In this document: one piece after another, positions 8,823-17,441 of the stretch
Layout of the letters: every line of letters begins with the position of its first letter
How positions within the stretch are numbered: the first letter of the stretch is position 1
NCBI GenBank assembly: GCA_018435605.1
Contig: JAHDNF010000003.1
Span: 1 to 64,000 of the forward strand
DNA from: a bacterium
Lineage (GTDB): Bacteria; Auribacterota; Auribacteria; Auribacterales; Auribacteraceae
Length of the DNA stretch: 64,000 nt
Direction of reading: 5' to 3'
Translations under genes and position numbers: made by a program
The notes under the pieces: model-generated
What the model was told of the DNA's origin: nothing
The model's database searches: none
The model's input: the letters and a program-made list of their open reading frames with translations, nothing else

Positions 8823-8852
8823 ATGATACTACAAACATATTAATGAAGTCAA
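8823..8852 (-). promoter_or_regulatory. Predicted promoter of the second PEP-CTERM gene
   Basis: On the minus strand TTGACT (8852-8847) and TATCAT (8828-8823) are 18 bases apart, about 60 bases before the start codon. The rest of 8762-9055 is very AT-rich and holds nothing else I can name. Confidence 0.5.
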
Positions 8853-9055
8853 TAATTTATTTATTATTTTCGAATAAAAATTTTGTTTCTAGTTTCTGTT
8901 AAAAGTTCATTTGTTTTCTGAAATTAAAACACAGAACTATATTAATAATATAACATACCAAATCAAAAAAGTCAAAAAAAATTTGTTTATTTATATTATT
9001 TTTTTAATTTGAGCTTGATTTTATCATGAAAAGTTAACACACAAAATAAAAAGAT

Positions 9056-10174
9056 TTATATGCCGGAGTAAAACGAATCGAAATGTATTTGATGTTGAGA
9101 ATGCCCTTTGGATAGCAATAGTTCGGATACGGCTTGAATCATAGCGTCAGGACCGCAGATAAAAAAAACGGTTTTTCCGGGCACAAACGGATACGAAGCT
9201 ATGGTTTCATGTATAAGGCCTGTTCTTCCTGTCCAATTGTCGTGTTGATGCTTTTCCGATACCGCGGGCACGAAATGAAATTGCTCATCAGTGTTATCGC
9301 GCCGGATATATTCGTCGGCAAAATACAATTCGTCTACACGGTGGGCGCCGAAGAAAAAGTATATAGTGTTTTGTGCGCGTTTGTCCCATAGATCGTTTAG
9401 AATCGATCTGACAGGCGCAATGCCGCAACCTCCGGCGATAAATACCATATCCGTAATATGTTGTCGATTAAGATACCGGTCGGCGCAAAAATCGCCATAA
9501 GGTCCGAGAATTGTCAATAAATCGCCTTTTTGAAGTTCGTTATGCACAAACCCGGAACACAAACCGCCTGGCAGATGTTTTATAAGAAGCTCAATACGCC
9601 GTGAATACTTTGGATTGGATGTAATAGAATACGATCTTAACTGGTCGGTTCCGGGTACAAGTAACTGGATATACTGCCCAGCTTTAAACGAGATTGTCTG
9701 AGAGTTCTGCAAATCCAAGGTAACCTGTTTTAAATCCCGTGCAATATCTTTTATATCTATAACCCGTGTTTCATATTTTTTGACCGATAACAATTCGTCC
9801 GGTATTGTGACAGATATGTCGCCTCGTATTTTAACCTGACACGCCAGCCGTACATTCGCATGTATTTCACGGCGGCTCAAATATATTTTTTCCAAAGGAA
9901 GAATAGCTCCGCCGCCTTTATGAACGGTAAGTTTGCAAAAACCGCATGTTCCTTTTCCGCCGCACGATGACGGCAGGTACAGTTCCATATCATTCAAACA
10001 AGATAGCAAAGAAACTCCGCCGTCAACTATGCATGAGCGGTCGGGAGCATTGCGTATTTCCATTCTGCAACGGCCGTAATGCGCAAGATATTTGTCTACC
10101 AGATATAAAATCAACCCGGCAACACTGCTCAGGGATATTAAAATCATAAATGCGGGAAGATAGTGTGCGATCAT
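9056..10174 (-). CDS. nqrF: NQR subunit F, NADH-oxidising flavoprotein (operon 1)
   Basis: 372 residues. One N-terminal membrane helix (about 8-28), a plant-type [2Fe-2S] domain with C71, C77, C80 and C112, an FAD-binding block RSYSITSN, then a ferredoxin-reductase NAD domain with GGCGIAP and FFICGPDAMI. This is the layout of NqrF, the entry point for electrons from NADH in the Na+-translocating NADH:quinone reductase. In Rnf complexes this place is taken by the ferredoxin-type RnfB, so the F subunit marks the complex as NQR-like. It is the last gene of the operon, 15 bases after nqrE. ATG at 10174 is preferred over the TTG one codon upstream; AGGGTG lies before it. It is roughly 35 residues shorter than the Vibrio protein (about 408). 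Confidence 0.9.
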   Translation of the reverse strand: MIAHYLPAFMILISLSSVAGLILYLVDKYLAHYGRCRMEIRNAPDRSCIVDGGVSLLSCLNDMELYLPSSCGGKGTCGFCKLTVHKGGGAILPLEKIYLSRREIHANVRLACQVKIRGDISVTIPDELLSVKKYETRVIDIKDIARDLKQVTLDLQNSQTISFKAGQYIQLLVPGTDQLRSYSITSNPKYSRRIELLIKHLPGGLCSGFVHNELQKGDLLTILGPYGDFCADRYLNRQHITDMVFIAGGCGIAPVRSILNDLWDKRAQNTIYFFFGAHRVDELYFADEYIRRDNTDEQFHFVPAVSEKHQHDNWTGRTGLIHETIASYPFVPGKTVFFICGPDAMIQAVSELLLSKGHSQHQIHFDSFYSGI

Positions 10175-10189
10175 CAATCACCCTAGAAG

Positions 10190-10768
10190 TTACAATGAAA
10201 TCCAGCCTGAAAAACCCAGAAAACCCATAGCCATCAATGCCGCTATAATCATGGTAATACCAATGCCTTGCAGTGGTAAAGGTACGCTTGAGAAACGCAA
10301 TTTCATACGAATAGCGGACATTGCCAGTATAGCCAAAGTCCAGCCGATACCGCACCCGCCTGCAAATACCAAACTTTGTACGTACGAGTAACCTCGGATC
10401 ATGGAAAAAAGTATTACACCAAGGATCGAACAATTTACCGTTATCAACGGCAGGAATACGCCTACCATGGCATACAATACCGGAAAATACCTATCCACAA
10501 CAACCTCTACTATTTGCACCAATACAGCTATAATCATAATAAATACTGCGTATTGAAGGTACTGTGCAGAAAAAGGTTCAAGTAGAAAATAATTTACCGG
10601 CCAGTTGAGAGCAACCGTAGCAACCATAACGCTTGTAACGGCGATTCCCATTCCTAGAGCTGTTTCCATATCTTTTGAAACCGATATGAAAGGACATATA
10701 CCCAGAAAATAAATCAGTACAATATTGTTTGTTACAATAGCGGCGAAAAAAATGACTGCTAGGCTCAT
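10190..10768 (-). CDS. nqrE: NQR subunit E (operon 1)
   Basis: 192 residues with six hydrophobic helices. The blocks FLGICPFISVSK, GVFLPLITVNCSILG and the C-terminal LQGIGITMIIAALMAMGFLGFSG are those of NqrE/RnfA. NqrE and NqrD are inverted-topology paralogues that hold an iron-sulfur centre between conserved cysteines in the membrane; the Cys residues in the CPF and NCS segments fit. The start at 10768 is set by a GGAGG six bases upstream and by a four-base ATGA overlap with the stop of nqrD; the open frame continues upstream of it but without support. Confidence 0.9.
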   Translation of the reverse strand: MSLAVIFFAAIVTNNIVLIYFLGICPFISVSKDMETALGMGIAVTSVMVATVALNWPVNYFLLEPFSAQYLQYAVFIMIIAVLVQIVEVVVDRYFPVLYAMVGVFLPLITVNCSILGVILFSMIRGYSYVQSLVFAGGCGIGWTLAILAMSAIRMKLRFSSVPLPLQGIGITMIIAALMAMGFLGFSGWISL

Positions 10769-11400
10769 TTTTCCTCCTTTACAGACACAATCGCGCGGGA
10801 TATCCATATATATACAGCCAGTACAATGAATGCGCCGGGACTCATAGCCATTACAGCCCACGGCTTCCACTCTGTGCCGAGAATATTGTAACCGGCAACG
10901 GAACCGAAAGCGAGCATTTCACGCACAATGGCAATTGCTATAAGCGATACCGCGTAACCTGTCGATACGGCAAATGCATCGCATACCGCCTTATACAGAC
11001 TGCTGTGCGCCGCAAATGTTTCTAATCTGCTCAATATTATACAGTTGGTAATAATCAAACCTACATACGGACCCATTTGATCGGATACTTCAGGATACCA
11101 TGCCTGCAAAATGCGGTCGAAACATATTACCAGCGAGGATATAATCAACATATAAACCGGTAGCCGTACTCGCCCGTGAGTTACGGAGCTTATGGATGAT
11201 GCCGATAGAGAGCTAAACACGCTGACGCACATCACGCCTATACCCATAGCAAACGCGCTGTTGACCCTTGATGTCACCGCCAGAGCAGAACATAACCCAA
11301 GCCCCAGTACGAAAATGGGATTCTGCCGTAGAAAGCCGTTTGTTATGATGGATATCACCGATAGCCGTTTCGATATAGGCTTAGCAGGGGAATCAGTCAT
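10765..11400 (-). CDS. nqrD: NQR subunit D (operon 1)
   Basis: 211 residues, six predicted membrane helices. NPIFVLGLGLCSALAVTSRV and VGLIITNCIILSRLETFA are the two cysteine-bearing signature segments of NqrD/RnfE; in the family the second usually reads NCI(V/I)MGR(A/C)EAFA. It forms with NqrE the membrane iron-sulfur centre that passes electrons from NqrF to the covalent flavins. The gene overlaps nqrC by eight bases and nqrE by four. It has an N-terminal extension of about 25 residues before the first conserved block, a little longer than usual. Confidence 0.88.
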   Translation of the reverse strand: MTDSPAKPISKRLSVISIITNGFLRQNPIFVLGLGLCSALAVTSRVNSAFAMGIGVMCVSVFSSLSASSISSVTHGRVRLPVYMLIISSLVICFDRILQAWYPEVSDQMGPYVGLIITNCIILSRLETFAAHSSLYKAVCDAFAVSTGYAVSLIAIAIVREMLAFGSVAGYNILGTEWKPWAVMAMSPGAFIVLAVYIWISRAIVSVKEEK

Positions 11401-11980
11401 AAGTATCTCCAGCGGATGTCAACATTCTTTGATATGAATTGATTATACGTTCAAGCGCTTTGCCGGTTTCCGTAGCACCGGTAATGGCGTCTACTTCATT
11501 GTCAGAATTCGGGTTTGATTGTTGTGTTATTATGATTCGCGGCAAGATTTTTTTCCCTTGAAATTGAGCGAGAAATTCGGGTTCGGTTATCCGGCCTCCT
11601 AAACCGGGGGTTTCATTGTGTTCGAGAATAGATATGCCGATAATTCGTTCTCCGTCCGGACTCATGGCTACTACCGCCCTGATTTTTCCCCAGAACCCCA
11701 TGCCTTCGATATTATACGCCCTGCCTATAAGTGATTCGGATTGATCCACGCAAGCAATCCATTGCCTGTCGGGGCTGATGCGGCAATATTTATTGAATTG
11801 TTCTATTACAGTATCTTTTGTATAAGGTACGGAAAACAAAGCAAGAAGTGCTTCATATTCTTTTATCTGTTTATTGCGCTTTATATACGGTTCGGTCAAT
11901 GCTACTGTGGCAATAATCATTACGCTGGATATTAAGGCGGTCAGTGTCAGCGTTAGTCCTATTGATTGTTTATACTTCAT
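11393..11980 (-). CDS. nqrC: NQR subunit C, FMN-carrying (operon 1)
   Basis: 195 residues. One N-terminal membrane helix (about 9-30) is followed by an FMN-binding domain with GRITEPEFLAQF and the covalent flavinylation motif DAITGATET near the C-terminus, with T170 as the expected FMN-threonine. In NqrC/RnfG the FMN is joined by a phosphoester bond through ApbE; no apbE is in the window. At 195 residues it is closer in size to RnfG than to Vibrio NqrC (about 257). It overlaps nqrB by an ATGA junction and nqrD by eight bases. Confidence 0.88.
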   Translation of the reverse strand: MKYKQSIGLTLTLTALISSVMIIATVALTEPYIKRNKQIKEYEALLALFSVPYTKDTVIEQFNKYCRISPDRQWIACVDQSESLIGRAYNIEGMGFWGKIRAVVAMSPDGERIIGISILEHNETPGLGGRITEPEFLAQFQGKKILPRIIITQQSNPNSDNEVDAITGATETGKALERIINSYQRMLTSAGDTYD

Positions 11981-13032
11981 ATAACACCTTTTGGCGTAAC
12001 GCGATACTTGATGCCTAGCACAATGTAATCGATCAGCGGCGTAAACATGTTGGCTATCGTAACGGCAAACATAATACCTTCAACGTAACCGGTAAATGTC
12101 CGAATTAATACCGTCAGCGTACCTATTAATATTCCGCACAACCATTTACCTGTTCGCGAGGCAGGTGTTGTTACAGGGTCGGAAACCATAAACATCACTG
12201 CAAAAAGAAACCCTCCGCCGAGCAAATGGAATAGGGGCGGAGCGAATGCCTGCTGGTCAATAGCGTGCAATATTGTGGCGGTAAATAATAAACTGATTAT
12301 GGTTGCAAGCGGTATACGCCAGTTTGCAACACGTGTAATCATTAAAAAAAGTCCTCCGGCGATTATAAGCGGTTTGACAGTTTCTCCAATACATCCGCCA
12401 AAGTATCCCATAAAAAGCTGTAAATTGGATATAATATCGCCCGATCTTTGAAACAATGTCATAGGTGTCGCTGTAGTTATCGCGTCAGACACCCATGATG
12501 CGAAACCGCCGGCAAGATTACCGTCTACCGGAAGAAGCCATGTTTTTGTCATCAGATCGGGGAACGCAAGAGATGCAAACAATCGTCCTGTCATAGCCGG
12601 ATTGAAAATATTTTTTCCCGTGCCGCCGAACACCTCTTTTCCGAATATGGTTCCGAATAGAATACCTACAGCTACAACCCATAAAGGTACATTCGGAGGC
12701 ATGATCAAAGCGTATAGCATACACGTTACAAAAGCACCTTCATGGATTTCATCCTGCCTGCGAACAGCCGCAAAAACGGCTTCAGCTCCCACACCGAAAA
12801 TATACGATACGCCGATAACCGCTAATACACGCAGTCCATAAAGATAAATACCTGCCAACGTGCATGGCAAAGTAGCGATTATTACAAAAAACATATATCG
12901 TTTAAGGTCTATGGCATCGCGTATAAAAGGCGCTCGCCGGACTGATTCGTCCGATCCAAAAAAGAATGATTCGAGCGAGTTGAAAATAGGAGCAATAAAT
13001 CTATTTTTCCTAATCTTTTCGACAGAGGTCAT
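11977..13032 (-). CDS. nqrB: NQR subunit B (operon 1)
   Basis: 351 residues, about ten membrane helices. Family blocks are RDAIDLKRYMF (38-48), HEGAFVTCMLYALIMPP, FGKEVFGGTGKNIFNPAMTGR (a single conserved run about 130-150) and the flavinylation motif ITTATP with T189 as the expected FMN site. The GKEVFGGTGKN block and the RDAIDLKR segment point to NqrB rather than RnfD, although the length is RnfD-like because the long NqrB N-terminus is missing. NqrB is the main Na+-translocating subunit. ATG at 13032 makes an ATGA overlap with the nqrA stop and has AGGAG nine bases upstream; a TTG two codons earlier is less likely. Confidence 0.88.
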   Translation of the reverse strand: MTSVEKIRKNRFIAPIFNSLESFFFGSDESVRRAPFIRDAIDLKRYMFFVIIATLPCTLAGIYLYGLRVLAVIGVSYIFGVGAEAVFAAVRRQDEIHEGAFVTCMLYALIMPPNVPLWVVAVGILFGTIFGKEVFGGTGKNIFNPAMTGRLFASLAFPDLMTKTWLLPVDGNLAGGFASWVSDAITTATPMTLFQRSGDIISNLQLFMGYFGGCIGETVKPLIIAGGLFLMITRVANWRIPLATIISLLFTATILHAIDQQAFAPPLFHLLGGGFLFAVMFMVSDPVTTPASRTGKWLCGILIGTLTVLIRTFTGYVEGIMFAVTIANMFTPLIDYIVLGIKYRVTPKGVI

Positions 13033-14462
13033 AAGCAATGACTCCTGTTATGTATCAGATGTGAACAGTCGGTATATATGGTTTGTTTGGCGTTATATAA
13101 AGCTGACGCGACCGGTATTTTGGAAGGACAAACATAAGTGCATAACCCGCAATCTACACACCGGTCTATATTTTTTTCGATCGCTTCTTCAAGTAAATCA
13201 TGAGTGGCATAGTTATACAATACATTCGGATACAGTCCGACAGGGCATACGTCGGCGCAGTAACCGCAATTTATGCAAGCCCTTAGAGAACCCTGACTGC
13301 CGGTCGTAGGTTTTTTTTCGGAAGGTATTAATGTTGAAGCAAAACAACGTGTATATGAATCGAGATTGCGTCCCGGTCTTAAAAACCACAGAAAAGAACG
13401 AGTGATTTTTTCAGGCAGGACGGTTAAAGATTCGGTTGAGCGGGTCAATATATATGTCGGATCGATTATTTCTTTTCCGGTCAACAAGCCTCCTTCGATT
13501 ACACGGTTGCCGCGCACGTCTATGTGCAAAAAAGAAAATAACTGTTCAAGCGATGTTCCAACTGGAATCTTTACTATAGTTCGCATATCCGGGTCTTCGC
13601 AATATACCGGTACGAGTATGTCTGTGGGGGGAGCGCTGTTTTGCAAGGCGTATCCCAATAAGATTAAAGACCGCATGTCTAAAAATAGATATCCCGGGTC
13701 AATGGGTTCGCGTATAGACGAGACCGGCTTGCCGGTGAGGATTCCGATTTGAAAATACCTGTTGTCCGACGGGTATTTTTCAGGAAATACAGCAAGCGTA
13801 CAGCGGTCTTTGCAATTGTTTAACGATAAAAATTTTTCTATAGATCGGATTTCTTTGGAATGACAACTGATCGTAATATGAGACTGAGCGCAACATTCGC
13901 GCAAAAAATCCAGAGCAGTGCGAGCGGCTTGATCATTGCCATGTAACCATGCGTTTATACCAACTACAATCGGTTGGATATTCACGGCGGATATAAAAAT
14001 ATGCGATACTTCGGCAGGTGATGGAATACGCGGCAGTCCGCATAAAAGCGGTAAATATTTTAAATATTGTTTTATTTTGCATTCCTGACGGATAGGAGAG
14101 AGCGTATTCTGTGCGGACGGAACGACAGTTGAAGCATCTTTTTTGATGAGAATCGTATCGGTAGCTTTACTGCCGGCAGGTGCGCCAACCGTATTATCGA
14201 TTCTTCCGGTAATACTTGCGAAAACAGGCGTCAAATTGATGTCAGGCGTGGAAGGTTTAGCTATGATGTCGCCTTTACGCACAAAATGCCCTTGCCGCAC
14301 CTGTGGTTTGAGTTGTTGTCCGTCAGATGTGCATAAAGGTATGGAGACATATTCCGGTTCAAATGTTTTGCACGGTAAGTTAGTGTCAATGATAGGAAAC
14401 TTATTAAATCGGTATCCACCTTTGAAAGATATTTTTTTTTGTTTTACGGGCAGTTTATCCAT
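13029..14462 (-). CDS. nqrA: NqrA/RnfC-family subunit carrying two [4Fe-4S] motifs (operon 1)
   Basis: 477 residues. The N-terminus (FKGGYRF, then PQVRQGHFVRKGDIIAKP and a lipoyl-like ASITGRID turn) is shared by NqrA and RnfC. The middle resembles NqrA: HIFISAVNIQPIVVG, VIEGGLLTGKE and SFLWFLRPGRNLDSYTRCF align by eye with NqrA blocks. The C-terminus is RnfC-like: two complete ferredoxin motifs, C396-x2-C399-x2-C402-x3-C406-P and C435-x2-C438-x2-C441-x3-C445-P, followed by SKIPV. Classical NqrA has only relics of this region and no clusters. It is the first gene of an operon in strict nqrABCDEF order. I infer a peripheral cytoplasmic subunit that might exchange electrons with ferredoxin or link to quinone; RnfC is the alternative name. 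Confidence 0.8.
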   Translation of the reverse strand: MDKLPVKQKKISFKGGYRFNKFPIIDTNLPCKTFEPEYVSIPLCTSDGQQLKPQVRQGHFVRKGDIIAKPSTPDINLTPVFASITGRIDNTVGAPAGSKATDTILIKKDASTVVPSAQNTLSPIRQECKIKQYLKYLPLLCGLPRIPSPAEVSHIFISAVNIQPIVVGINAWLHGNDQAARTALDFLRECCAQSHITISCHSKEIRSIEKFLSLNNCKDRCTLAVFPEKYPSDNRYFQIGILTGKPVSSIREPIDPGYLFLDMRSLILLGYALQNSAPPTDILVPVYCEDPDMRTIVKIPVGTSLEQLFSFLHIDVRGNRVIEGGLLTGKEIIDPTYILTRSTESLTVLPEKITRSFLWFLRPGRNLDSYTRCFASTLIPSEKKPTTGSQGSLRACINCGYCADVCPVGLYPNVLYNYATHDLLEEAIEKNIDRCVDCGLCTYVCPSKIPVASALYNAKQTIYTDCSHLIHNRSHCL

Positions 14463-14501
14463 ATATCATCCATTTTTAAAACATATTCCGATTGGTTACA
14501 T

Positions 14502-14529
14502 GGTATATCAAACAAGCGTGTTAATTCAA
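14502..14529 (-). promoter_or_regulatory. Possible promoter of NQR operon 1
   Basis: On the minus strand TTGAAT (14529-14524) and TATACC (14507-14502) are 16 bases apart, and the -10 is preceded by TG at the extended position. It lies about 40 bases before nqrA. Only a moderate consensus match. Confidence 0.38.
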
Positions 14530-14558
14530 GTAATTACTCCCATTAAGGGGAACCTGTT

Positions 14559-14577
14559 TTAACTTGCGTCAAGTTAA
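14559..14577. promoter_or_regulatory. Palindromic operator-like site between nqr operon 1 and the GAF-GGDEF gene
   Basis: TTAACTTG-CGT-CAAGTTAA is a perfect 8-bp dyad with a 3-base centre. It lies between two divergent genes, about 30 bases upstream of the possible nqrA -35. The shape fits a dimeric regulator site; no T-run follows, so it is not a terminator. The regulator is unknown. Confidence 0.45.
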
Positions 14578-14687
14578 GGAATAATAGATAATTTTCATTA
14601 TATTTACTAATGTTGAAAATTTTTTTGCCGATAAAATTTATACCAAATTATGATGAAAATTATTTATAACTTACAGACTAATCTGGT

Positions 14688-15767
14688 GTGCCCGTGAAAA
14701 AAAATGACTGCGATTTTCTGGAACAGTTGTGCAAGCAGTGCAACGATTTAGCCGATCAGACCACTTTTTTACCGCTAGCTCAAGAACTTATACGCGCATT
14801 AAACATATTCTTGGATATAAATTATTTCGCGTTACTGATACGCAAAGACGGGCATGTCTTGCGTAAAGCGATAGACAGGAACCATATTATTATAGGACAT
14901 AATACAGTTTTTCATAATACAATATGGAAAATTATCCAAAGCGGTATCACACAGTCTCTGGCAGAATTTTCCGTAACAGAGGAAGACGTAATCAAAGATT
15001 TTCTCGATGTAAGCGTTGATGTAGTAAATTTGGGCAAGAATAAAGCTGTTTCTCAAAATCAGGATGACAACAACATTGTGTATTCCGTGCCTTTGACACT
15101 GCAAAATTCTGTCATAGGTGCGCTGATATTGATTGATACCGGTAATAGGACTCTTGAGAAAAACGAAAAATGTGTTGTTGATTTTTTCGCAAAGCAATTT
15201 TTGATCAATTTTGAAAATCGGCTGTTATCGCACGGCTTAAAAGAAGTATCCGTCAATGATAACCTTACCGATACATTTAACCGTAAATATTTTATCGAAC
15301 GGTTTAGAAAAGAATTTTCCAGAGCGAAACGGTTTTACACACCGCTTACAATGATATTAGCGGAGATTCAAAATCTTAAAGATATCAACGAAAACCACGG
15401 GCATCAATGCGGCGACTTGTTGCTTACCCATATAGCGGATATTTTTAAAGAGACTATTCGCTCGATAGATTTGATCGGGCGAAACAAAGGATCGGAATTT
15501 ATAATGTTATTGCCGCATACAAAATCCGACGGCGCGGTAACGCTTATAAAACGCATACGAAAACAGCTTCAAAATGACGGTGTAAACATATTGGGAAAAC
15601 AAGTGCATGTCGATATTAGATACGGCATATCGTCTTTTCCTGACAACAGCGCGTTGGATCCCGACGAATTTTTAAAGTCAGTTGAAGAAGCGTTAGACCA
15701 TGCCCGTTCGATCGGCGCGGACAGCTTGTATGTTTTTTCGCGCGACTCTATAAATTCGATTTCATAA
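14688..15767 (+). CDS. GAF protein with degenerate GGDEF domain
   Basis: 359 residues. About 20-180 is GAF-like (ending SVIGALILIDTG). About 190-350 is a GGDEF fold: DTFNRKYFIERF, NHGHQCGDLLL and the later DIRYGISSFP are all recognisable. The active-site hairpin reads KGSEF (267-271) instead of GGDEF, and the first metal-binding DxD-type position reads AEIQ (225-228). Both metal-binding aspartates of diguanylate cyclases are therefore missing, so I infer it is not an active cyclase but a sensor or GTP- or c-di-GMP-binding protein. There is no membrane segment. The start is GTG at 14688 (a second GTG follows two codons later); no clear ribosome binding site. Divergent from NQR operon 1. Confidence 0.8.
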   Translation: MPVKKNDCDFLEQLCKQCNDLADQTTFLPLAQELIRALNIFLDINYFALLIRKDGHVLRKAIDRNHIIIGHNTVFHNTIWKIIQSGITQSLAEFSVTEEDVIKDFLDVSVDVVNLGKNKAVSQNQDDNNIVYSVPLTLQNSVIGALILIDTGNRTLEKNEKCVVDFFAKQFLINFENRLLSHGLKEVSVNDNLTDTFNRKYFIERFRKEFSRAKRFYTPLTMILAEIQNLKDINENHGHQCGDLLLTHIADIFKETIRSIDLIGRNKGSEFIMLLPHTKSDGAVTLIKRIRKQLQNDGVNILGKQVHVDIRYGISSFPDNSALDPDEFLKSVEEALDHARSIGADSLYVFSRDSINSIS

Positions 15768-15908
15768 AACTTTTCTTTTCTGCTCGGACATAAACAAAGC
15801 GATTGCTTATCTCAATATCGTTATAGTATCTTTACAAGATGATGACGCGAGTTCCTTCCGTCTGTTTAAAACCGGCGTTTGTTTATACTATAAATGAGGA
15901 GGCTGACA

Positions 15909-17300
15909 ATGAATCGAACACGTATTCATGACATTTTGATAAATTCACAGCCGGGCGCTAAAGTAAAAGTGTGCGGATGGGTGCGGACACGCCGGGATTC
16001 CAAAGGCGGGTTTTCATTTATCGAACTTAATGACGGTTCATGTTTGAAGAATTTACAGGTAATCGCCGACCAGCAGTTGTCCAATTATACCGCTGAAATA
16101 TTGAAATTAACCACCGGCGCCAGTGTTTGCGCGTATGGTGAAGTTGTCGAATCGCCGGCATCTGGACAGAGGGTTGAATTGCGGGCGGAGGCGGTTGAGG
16201 TTCTTGGATGGGCTGATCCCGAATCATATCTTTTACAGAAAAAACGGCATTCGCTCGAATTCCTACGAACCATTGCCCATCTTCGACCTCGCACCAACAC
16301 TTTCGGGGCTGTAACCAGAGTACGCAATACGCTCAGTTATGCGATCCATACATTTTTTCACGACCGAGGTTTTCAGTATATCCATACGCCAATTATCACC
16401 GCCAGCGACTGTGAAGGCGCCGGAGAAATGTTCCGAGTTACCACATTACCTCTGGAAAATATTCCTCGGCTGGATGGAAAGGTTGATTTTTCCGGTGATT
16501 TTTTCGGCAAACCGACAAATCTTACTGTCAGCGGACAGCTTGAAGCAGAGATATACGCCATGGCTTTCGGCGATGTGTATACTTTCGGTCCGACATTCCG
16601 CGCGGAAAATTCCAATACATCCCGACATCTTGCGGAATTCTGGATGGTCGAACCGGAGATGGCTTTTTGTGATTTGCAACAGGATGCCTCTGTAGCGGAA
16701 GAGTTTCTCAAGTATCTTATTAGCGAAATACTGGAGAAATGCCATGACGACTTGTTGTTTTTTAATGAATTTATTGAGAAAAATCTGCTCGCTACGCTCA
16801 ATCATATAGTATCATCTAAATTCAAAATGTTGCCGTATACCGACGCGGTCGATCTGCTTATTAAGTCGGGCAGGCCGTTTGATTATCCTGTAGAGTGGGG
16901 GCTTAACCTGCAGGCCGAACATGAACGGTATCTCGCTGAAGACTATTTCAAGGCGCCGGTAATATTGATAGATTTCCCGAGGTCTATCAAACCGTTTTAT
17001 ATGAGATGTAACGACGATGGGAAAACCGTAACCGCCATGGATATTCTATTTCCGGAAATAGGAGAAATTATCGGAGGCAGTCAGCGCGAAGAAAGATACG
17101 ATGTACTCCTTGAGAGAATGGACGAATGCCGCCTAAACCGCGATGACTACTGGTGGTATATGGAACTGCGTAAATATGGTTCCGCTCCTCATGCCGGGTT
17201 CGGGCTAGGATTTGACCGGCTGGTACAGTTTGTTACCGGCATGAAAAATATACGCGATGTAATTCCGTTTCCGCGTACACCGCAAAACGCGGAGTTTTAA
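15909..17300 (+). CDS. asnS: Asparaginyl-tRNA synthetase
   Basis: 463 residues, close to E. coli AsnRS (466). An N-terminal OB-fold anticodon domain (about 15-100, [17 protein letters not shown]) precedes a class II catalytic core: motif 2 [21 protein letters not shown] reads as one block split here for length, with the AsnRS-specific NTSRH and MVEPE residues, and motif 3 [11 protein letters not shown] lies near the end. It charges tRNA-Asn with asparagine in the cytoplasm. The start at 15909 is chosen because an upstream in-frame ATG at 15894 would make the strong GAGGAGG ribosome binding site part of the coding region. Single-gene unit. Confidence 0.95.
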   Translation: MNRTRIHDILINSQPGAKVKVCGWVRTRRDSKGGFSFIELNDGSCLKNLQVIADQQLSNYTAEILKLTTGASVCAYGEVVESPASGQRVELRAEAVEVLGWADPESYLLQKKRHSLEFLRTIAHLRPRTNTFGAVTRVRNTLSYAIHTFFHDRGFQYIHTPIITASDCEGAGEMFRVTTLPLENIPRLDGKVDFSGDFFGKPTNLTVSGQLEAEIYAMAFGDVYTFGPTFRAENSNTSRHLAEFWMVEPEMAFCDLQQDASVAEEFLKYLISEILEKCHDDLLFFNEFIEKNLLATLNHIVSSKFKMLPYTDAVDLLIKSGRPFDYPVEWGLNLQAEHERYLAEDYFKAPVILIDFPRSIKPFYMRCNDDGKTVTAMDILFPEIGEIIGGSQREERYDVLLERMDECRLNRDDYWWYMELRKYGSAPHAGFGLGFDRLVQFVTGMKNIRDVIPFPRTPQNAEF

Positions 17301-17340
17301 CGATTTTAAATATGAATATTAAAGCTCTTTAGATCGACTA

Positions 17341-17346
17341 TATAAT
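17341..17346 (+). promoter_or_regulatory. Possible -10 element upstream of the binding-protein gene
   Basis: A perfect TATAAT about 95 bases before the start at 17442. The -35 (ATTAAA with a 17-base spacer) is poor, so this is tentative. Confidence 0.3.
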
Positions 17347-17441
17347 TTGTGGAGTCATTTATATACTTGTATTTTCCGCAAAACAGTTCTATACTGTGCA
17401 GAAAATTGTTAGGTTATCAAAACATTTACGGGGGCAGAACC

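Noticed and set aside
9056-14462. Plain RNF complex
   Set aside because: Gene order, NqrF with [2Fe-2S]/FAD/NAD domains, and NqrB, NqrD and NqrE signatures point to NQR; only the first subunit has RnfC-like clusters and there is no RnfB.
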